In this document: piece by piece, positions 1 through 3,925 of the stretch | Numbering within the stretch: the stretch's first letter is position 1 | Layout of the letters: the number at the start of each line of letters is the position of its first letter | Source of the DNA: Sediminibacterium sp. | GTDB taxonomy: Bacteria > Bacteroidota > Bacteroidia > Chitinophagales > Chitinophagaceae | Reading direction: 5' to 3' | Assembly (NCBI GenBank): GCA_030832695.1 | Contig: JAURIP010000055.1 | Location: 1-8,561, forward strand | DNA length: 8,561 nucleotides | Translations under genes and position numbers: made by a program | Notes under the pieces: generated by a model | Databases searched by the model: none | What the model saw: the letters and a program-made list of their open reading frames with translations, nothing else | Told to the model about the DNA's origin: nothing

Positions 1-31
1 AAACACCTAATAATTTTTAAAAGACTATACA

Positions 32-679
32 ATGGGTAGAGCCAAATTACCTCGTAAGAGTACCAATATCGACATGACAGCCATGTGCGATGTGGCTTTC
101 CTTTTATTGTCTTTCTTCATCTTAACGACAAAGTTTAAGCCAGCGGAAGCTATTGCTGTGACCACACCAAGTTCGGTCGCTTCGAAAATTGCGCCAAGCA
201 AGGATTTTGTTTTGATAACGATTGATAAAGATGGTAAAGTATTTCTGACGATAGATGATGAGCAAAAAAGAGAAGTGGTAGCAAATACATTAAATACAAC
301 TCGCAATTTAGGCATCAATGTACCAGCGTTTAAAAAAGCAGGTTTTATTGGGGCTTCATTTAGCGGTTTAAATTCTTTTTTAGCCATTGCTGAAGAAAAC
401 AGAAAAGGAGACCAATTACCAGGTATACCATGTAAGGATAGTACCAATAATGAGTTAATCACTTGGATGCAAGTGGTGAAGGAAGCCTATGCCGGCACTA
501 AAATGGACCTTTTATTAAAAGGGGACAATGTGTCTAAATATCCTTCATTCAAAAATGTGATTGTTGCATTTAAGAAGAACGATTTATTGAAATTCCAAAT
601 GGTAACCAATCCTGAAAACGCCCCTGTTGGATCTGAACTTTACAAAAAGTCAATGATCGGGGATGATCAGGATAATTAA
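32..679 (+). CDS. exbD: ExbD/TolR-family biopolymer transporter, first of two
   Basis: Inner-membrane proton-channel component that, with ExbB, uses the proton gradient to energise TonB. The 215-residue protein has a short cytoplasmic N-terminus, one transmembrane helix at about residues 18-34, and a periplasmic remainder. The helix carries the family signature: Asp20 in TAMCDVAFLLLSFF sits where the essential channel Asp25 of E. coli ExbD lies. At 215 residues it is well above the about 141 of E. coli ExbD; the extra length seems to lie in the middle of the periplasmic part, about residues 85-160, for which I recognise no domain. The ATG at 32 is chosen because the family motif begins within 15 residues of it. 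The 31 bases upstream show no promoter, so transcription probably comes from an ExbB-type gene to the left (inferred). The next gene, a second ExbD, starts 29 bases after the stop. Family assignment is secure; whether it serves TonB or a Tol-like role is inferred from the neighbours. Confidence 0.93.
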   Translation: MGRAKLPRKSTNIDMTAMCDVAFLLLSFFILTTKFKPAEAIAVTTPSSVASKIAPSKDFVLITIDKDGKVFLTIDDEQKREVVANTLNTTRNLGINVPAFKKAGFIGASFSGLNSFLAIAEENRKGDQLPGIPCKDSTNNELITWMQVVKEAYAGTKMDLLLKGDNVSKYPSFKNVIVAFKKNDLLKFQMVTNPENAPVGSELYKKSMIGDDQDN

Positions 680-708
680 AATTTTATAACTAATAAAAAG
701 TTACTGAT

Positions 709-1293
709 ATGGCAGAATTAGATACCTCGGGCGGTGGCCATAAAAAAGGACCAGGAGTCAAAAAAGGAAAAAAGCTATCAACGCGTGTGGATTTAACACC
801 GATGGTGGATTTAGGATTTTTATTGATTACTTTTTTTATTTTCACTACTACAATGAGTCAGCCAACAGCATTTAAACTGTTTTTGCCTGATGATAAAGTA
901 ATCCCAGAGGACCAAAACAAAGCGAAGGAATCAGGCGTACTTACTATTATGATGGGTGCGGATAATCATATTTATTATTATGAGGGGCAATTAAAACCAG
1001 ATGGTTCTAATTTTTTGTCTGCTTCATATAATGGAGAAAATTCAATTCGTGAAATTATATTAAAAAAGAAGGCAGATGTTATAAGCCGTTCTAGAGACGC
1101 TGAAAATCCAGAAAAAGATTTCGTAGTAGTTATCAAACCTAGTGTCGACTGCAACTATCAAAATGTAGTGGATATATTGGATGAGATGGCTATTAATGTA
1201 GTTAAAAAATATGCATTAGTAGATATTTCAGAAGGTGAGGCACAACTAGTTTCTATTTCTGATAAGAGTTCACAATCTCCTACAAGCAATTAA
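709..1293 (+). CDS. exbD: ExbD/TolR-family biopolymer transporter, second of two
   Basis: Second ExbD-family subunit, 194 residues, clearly different in sequence from the first. A Gly/Lys-rich basic cytoplasmic N-terminus (about residues 8-26) precedes the signature DLTPMVDLGFLLITFF, in which Asp34 is the expected proton-carrying residue; the membrane helix spans about residues 33-50. The periplasmic part ends in a recognisable ExbD C-terminal fold (NYQNVVDILDEMAIN, then KKYALVDIS). The region between helix and C-terminal fold is longer than in E. coli ExbD and has a Tyr-rich patch near residue 88 (IYYYEG). It lies 29 bases after the first ExbD and 11 bases before tonB with no terminator between, so the three are almost surely co-transcribed. 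Two ExbD genes beside tonB is an arrangement I recall as common in Bacteroidota. Whether the two form a heterodimer in one motor or alternate cannot be told from sequence. Confidence 0.93.
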   Translation: MAELDTSGGGHKKGPGVKKGKKLSTRVDLTPMVDLGFLLITFFIFTTTMSQPTAFKLFLPDDKVIPEDQNKAKESGVLTIMMGADNHIYYYEGQLKPDGSNFLSASYNGENSIREIILKKKADVISRSRDAENPEKDFVVVIKPSVDCNYQNVVDILDEMAINVVKKYALVDISEGEAQLVSISDKSSQSPTSN

Positions 1294-1304
1294 AAGCATT
1301 AAAA

Positions 1305-2120
1305 ATGGATATAAATAAAATATTAACCGCCGATTTTCTAGACCTGGTTTTTGAAGGTAGAAATAAGGAATATGGTGCTTACGAACTTCGCAAAACATAC
1401 AATAAACGTATCAAGACTGGAATGATTGGTATGTTGGGGCTTACTTTGCTACTTTCTGCAGGTGCGATATTATCAAATTCTATCAAGAAAAAACAAGCTG
1501 AAGTGATTGCGGTGGATCTTTCATTAGAAAACGTTCAGGACGAGAAAAAACCTGAACCACCACCACCACCGCCACCTAAGCAAGAACCTCCTAAAGTGGA
1601 AGTCACTAAGTTCACGCCCCCTAAGATTGTAAAAGACGAGGAAGTGAAGGAAGAAGACGAAATTAAGGAAGTAGAGAAATTAGAGGATACCAAAATTGGT
1701 ACATTTAACCAAGAGGGAACTAAGGACGAGGGTGTGGTTGCTCCAGTTGAAAGCACGGCTATCGTAGAAGCACCAAAGGATGACGATGAAAATAAAATTT
1801 TCACCGTAGTTCAAATTCCTGCTGAATTCCCAGGTGGACAACAAGGTTGGATTCGTTATTTGGAAAGAACCTTAAATAGGGATTTGCCAGTTGAAAATGG
1901 CGCCCCTACTGGAAAATATAGTGTAGTAGTTTCTTTTATCGTATCAAAAGATGGTTCAATTTCTGAAGTAAAAGCAGAAAATGATCCTGGATTTGGTACA
2001 AAAGATGAAGCTGTTCGTGTAATCCAAAGAGGTCCAAAATGGAAGCCAGCTGTACAAAATGGTCGTAATGTAATTTACCGCCATCGTCAAGCCATTGTTT
2101 TCATGGTTTCAGAAGACTAA
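1305..2120 (+). CDS. tonB: Energy transducer TonB
   Basis: Periplasm-spanning protein that passes proton-motive force from ExbB/ExbD to TonB-dependent outer-membrane transporters such as SusC. The 271-residue layout is: a cytoplasmic segment of about 38 residues with the Bacteroidota-type motif FEGRNKEYGAYELRKTYNKR (16-35); one membrane helix at about 39-57; a linker at about 60-165 with a seven-proline run (85-91), further Pro-Pro pairs and a strongly acidic/Lys stretch (111-128); and a TonB C-terminal domain at about 166-271, with FPGG (175-178) and the PKWKPAVQNGRNV element near the end. Canonical gammaproteobacterial TonB has only a very short cytoplasmic tail, so the N-terminal part marks the Bacteroidota type. 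It is last in the exbD-exbD-tonB run and is followed within 21 bases by an intrinsic terminator. The start at 1305 fits because the conserved N-terminal motif follows at once. Confidence 0.95.
   Translation: MDINKILTADFLDLVFEGRNKEYGAYELRKTYNKRIKTGMIGMLGLTLLLSAGAILSNSIKKKQAEVIAVDLSLENVQDEKKPEPPPPPPPKQEPPKVEVTKFTPPKIVKDEEVKEEDEIKEVEKLEDTKIGTFNQEGTKDEGVVAPVESTAIVEAPKDDDENKIFTVVQIPAEFPGGQQGWIRYLERTLNRDLPVENGAPTGKYSVVVSFIVSKDGSISEVKAENDPGFGTKDEAVRVIQRGPKWKPAVQNGRNVIYRHRQAIVFMVSED
1557..1577 (+). repeat. CCN triplet run encoding seven prolines in tonB
   Basis: Seven consecutive proline codons, five of them CCA including four in a row (1557-1568), then CCG, CCA and CCT. They encode the poly-proline part of the TonB linker. 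Such a run normally needs elongation factor P for efficient translation (known), and a short tandem triplet can change length by slippage without breaking the frame (inference). Confidence 0.85.
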
Positions 2121-2140
2121 TTCAAAGGAATAAAAAATAT

Positions 2141-2177
2141 AAAATCCTTCTCGAGTTCATCGGGAAGGATTTTTTTT
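2141..2177 (+). terminator. Rho-independent terminator after tonB
   Basis: A perfect 10-bp stem pairs AAAATCCTTC (2141-2150) with GAAGGATTTT (2164-2173). It extends inward by T-G, C-G and G-C pairs to a 7-base loop (2154-2160), and an eight-T run lies at 2170-2177. It starts 20 bases after the tonB stop and separates the exbD-exbD-tonB operon from mnmE. Confidence 0.93.
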
Positions 2178-2215
2178 GTCTTGTAATAAATTAAAGTAGG
2201 TCGCAATTATTTGCC

Positions 2216-2245
2216 TGTGAAATAAACGGCAAAAAGTTACCTTTG
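2216..2245 (+). promoter_or_regulatory. Bacteroidota-type promoter for mnmE
   Basis: TACCTTTG at 2238-2245 fits the -7 consensus TAnnTTTG exactly. TGTG at 2216-2219 lies 18 bases upstream as a one-mismatch -33 element; a perfect TTTG at 2210-2213 is also present but 24 bases away. Transcription should start near 2250-2253, after the TTG at 2243 and at or just after the ATG at 2249, giving a very short leader before the ATG at 2261. It sits directly downstream of the tonB terminator, as expected for a new transcription unit. Confidence 0.75.
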
Positions 2246-2260
2246 TGTATGCGCGAAAAT

Positions 2261-3625
2261 ATGAGTAATTGGAATGATACGATTGTTGCCTTGGCTACTG
2301 CACCAGGTATTGGCGCTATTGCAGTAATAAGATTAAGTGGCACAAGGGCCATTGAAATTATCAATAGCGTATTTCCAAAGAAGGATTTATTGCTACAAAA
2401 AACGCATACTGTTCATTTTGGTAAAATTGAATTTGACAATATCGTGGTTGATGAAGTAGTGATCACCTTATATCGTGCACCAAAATCATACACAGGTGAG
2501 GAGGTCGTTGAAATTTCATGTCATGGTTCTCCTTTTATTCAAGACAGTTTATTGCAATTAATAATACAGCAAGGTGCGCGACTCGCCAAGCCGGGTGAAT
2601 TTACGCAAAGGGCATTTTTAAATGCTAAATTGGATTTAACACAAGCAGAAGCGGTAGCAGATTTAATTGCGAGTAATACCGAAGCTTCGCGTCAAGCAGC
2701 TTTATATAATTTAAAAGGAGGGTTTTCGGATGATTTAAAATTGATGCGTGAAAAGCTCATCAAATTTTCTGCGTTGATTGAATTGGAACTTGATTTTTCA
2801 CAAGAGGATGTGGCATTTGCAAATAAAAAGGAGTTGGAAGTTTTAGTTCATCAATTGCAATTGAAAACAAATATATTATTAGAATCCTTTAAATTAGGAA
2901 ACGTAATAAAGAATGGGGTACAAGTGGCCATTGTCGGCAAACCCAATGCAGGGAAATCTACCTTGTTAAATACTTTATTAAATGAGCAAAGAGCATTAGT
3001 GAGTGAAATTCCTGGAACCACTAGGGATACGGTGGAAGAACTTTTGAATATTGATGGTGTATTGTATAAGTTAATTGATACAGCGGGTATCAGGCAGCAA
3101 ACTGGAGATGTGATTGAACAGATGGGTATTGATAAGAGTAAGGAAAAAATAATTCAAGCAGATATTGTGATTGCTTTGTTTGATGTGAACACGGCAACTC
3201 CTGAGCAAATACATACATGGGAAAATGAGATTGGATTAGATAAAATTATTTTGGTTGGAAATAAAATGGATTTGACCACTGCGAATATTGTAACCAATTT
3301 TAATAATTTTAAAAACATTGTTTTCATTTCTGCAAAAGACAAAAACAATATTGAGGCATTAAAAAATGCCATCACACAAAAAGTGGTAGGAGATCAATTG
3401 AAAAAAGAAGGTACGATTGTTACCAATGCGAGACACGTAAGTTCCTTAAAAAAATTATTACTTGCATTGAATGATATTGAAACAGGATTAATACAAAATG
3501 TGACTGGCGATTTACTCGCATTAGATATTCGACAAGCCCTACATTATTTAGGCACCATTACAGGTGAAATCACTAGTGAAGATCAATTGGATTTTATTTT
3601 CTCCAAATTTTGTATTGGGAAATAA
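2261..3625 (+). CDS. mnmE: tRNA uridine-5-carboxymethylaminomethyl(34) synthesis GTPase MnmE
   Basis: With its partner MnmG, which is not in this window, MnmE modifies the wobble uridine 34 of certain tRNAs in the cytoplasm, using methylene-tetrahydrofolate, FAD and GTP hydrolysis. From the chosen start the protein is 454 residues, the usual family length. An N-terminal folate-binding domain (about 1-120) opens with DTIVALATAPGIGAIAVIRLSG. A helical domain flanks an inserted Ras-like G domain, where G1 is GKPNAGKST (226-234), G2 GTTRDT (252-257), G3 DTAG (273-276) and G4 NKMD (334-337). The protein ends in FCIGK, whose Cys451 is the conserved cysteine. Nothing is missing. In-frame starts also exist at 2243 (TTG) and 2249 (ATG). 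I prefer 2261 because the promoter -7 element covers 2238-2245, so an mRNA from it would lack the TTG and probably the first ATG, and because known MnmE proteins begin close to the DTI motif. It is a lone housekeeping gene between unrelated units. Confidence 0.96.
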   Translation: MSNWNDTIVALATAPGIGAIAVIRLSGTRAIEIINSVFPKKDLLLQKTHTVHFGKIEFDNIVVDEVVITLYRAPKSYTGEEVVEISCHGSPFIQDSLLQLIIQQGARLAKPGEFTQRAFLNAKLDLTQAEAVADLIASNTEASRQAALYNLKGGFSDDLKLMREKLIKFSALIELELDFSQEDVAFANKKELEVLVHQLQLKTNILLESFKLGNVIKNGVQVAIVGKPNAGKSTLLNTLLNEQRALVSEIPGTTRDTVEELLNIDGVLYKLIDTAGIRQQTGDVIEQMGIDKSKEKIIQADIVIALFDVNTATPEQIHTWENEIGLDKIILVGNKMDLTTANIVTNFNNFKNIVFISAKDKNNIEALKNAITQKVVGDQLKKEGTIVTNARHVSSLKKLLLALNDIETGLIQNVTGDLLALDIRQALHYLGTITGEITSEDQLDFIFSKFCIGK

Positions 3626-3643
3626 AGAGGGTTACTAAAATTA

Positions 3644-3673
3644 TTTGTAAACCGTTCGTAATTCTTAACTTTG
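3644..3673 (+). promoter_or_regulatory. Strong-consensus Bacteroidota promoter
   Basis: TTTG at 3644-3647, an 18-base spacer and TAACTTTG at 3666-3673 match the -33/-7 consensus without a mismatch. Transcription would begin near 3678-3682. The element lies 18 bases after the mnmE stop and about 245 bases before the amylase start. It therefore makes either a long untranslated leader for the amylase-susC operon or a separate short transcript. No reading frame beyond about ten codons follows it before 3926. Confidence 0.75.
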
Positions 3674-3741
3674 CATCGTATTACTAACGCTTGTTATTTT
3701 AAATTTTAGGGAATGTTAAATTTGATAGATTAATTCCTGGA

Positions 3742-3775
3742 AGCTAGTATTAATGATTAATTAATATGGGGAGCT
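3742..3775 (+). repeat. Interrupted hairpin in the amylase leader
   Basis: TATTAAT (3748-3754) pairs with ATTAATA (3760-3766) around a 5-base loop. AGCT (3742-3745) pairs with AGCT (3772-3775) outside an asymmetric internal loop. The stem is mostly A-T and therefore weak, followed by GATTTTATT and not by a clean T-run. It could be a poor terminator for mnmE, a leader structure, or chance in AT-rich DNA. Confidence 0.35.
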
Positions 3776-3838
3776 GATTTTATTAAATAATACATTAACA
3801 TAGAATTACATATATACATATAATAAATATGACTATAT

Positions 3839-3853
3839 GTGTATGATTTACAC
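3839..3853. promoter_or_regulatory. Inverted repeat, putative operator copy 1
   Basis: GTGTA-TGATT-TACAC is a perfect 5-bp dyad with a 5-base spacer, centred at 3846, 80 bases before the amylase start codon. The same arms and spacer length occur again 37 bases downstream. Repetition of one dyad is typical of a transcription-factor site. The cognate regulator is not in the window. Confidence 0.45.
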
Positions 3854-3874
3854 CTATTTTAAATAAATTACAAG

Positions 3875-3904
3875 TGTGTAAAAAATACACATTACTACGA
3901 TTTG
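3875..3904 (+). promoter_or_regulatory. Possible weak promoter next to the amylase gene
   Basis: TACGATTTG (3896-3904) resembles TAnnTTTG with one extra base. TGTG at 3875-3878, 17 bases upstream, is an imperfect -33 element like that of mnmE. A start near 3911 would give a leader of about 15 bases. The poor match and the overlap with the inverted repeat suggest that, if real, it depends on a regulator. Confidence 0.3.
3876..3890. promoter_or_regulatory. Inverted repeat, putative operator copy 2
   Basis: GTGTA-AAAAA-TACAC, extended by a flanking T-A pair to TGTGTA-N5-TACACA (3875-3891), is centred at 3883. It has the same arms and 5-base spacer as the copy centred at 3846. It overlaps the -33 position of the weak promoter-like element at 3875-3904, so a bound protein could block or recruit RNA polymerase there (inference). 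Confidence 0.45.
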
Positions 3905-3925
3905 CTGAAATTGATTGCTTGATTA

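Larger units (their letters stand above)
3674..3925 (+). other. AT-rich leader/intergenic region before the amylase gene
   Basis: No supportable gene lies here. The longest + strand frames are trivial, for example six codons from the ATG at 3713 and nine from the one near 3836. Contents in order are an AT-rich hairpin (3742-3775), a low-complexity AT stretch with ACATATA (3816-3822) able to pair with TATATGT (3834-3840), two GTGTA-N5-TACAC inverted repeats, and a weaker promoter-like element near the amylase start. I recognise no known riboswitch. The concentration of dyads suggests a control region (inference). Confidence 0.6.

Noticed and set aside
25..462. Reverse-strand open frame of 145 codons opposite the first exbD
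   Set aside because: It lies wholly inside a gene with clear ExbD motifs, resembles no family I know, and is a shadow of the real frame.
1535..1804. Reverse-strand open frame rich in Gly and Ser opposite tonB
   Set aside because: The glycine run is simply the complement of the TonB proline codons; it has no independent support.
3154..3375. Reverse-strand open frame inside mnmE
   Set aside because: It overlaps the conserved G domain of MnmE and shows no family signature.
3626..3660. Possible terminator after mnmE (GGTTAC...GTAAACC)
   Set aside because: The arms pair only with a bulge, no T-run follows, and the stretch overlaps the -33 element of the strong promoter.
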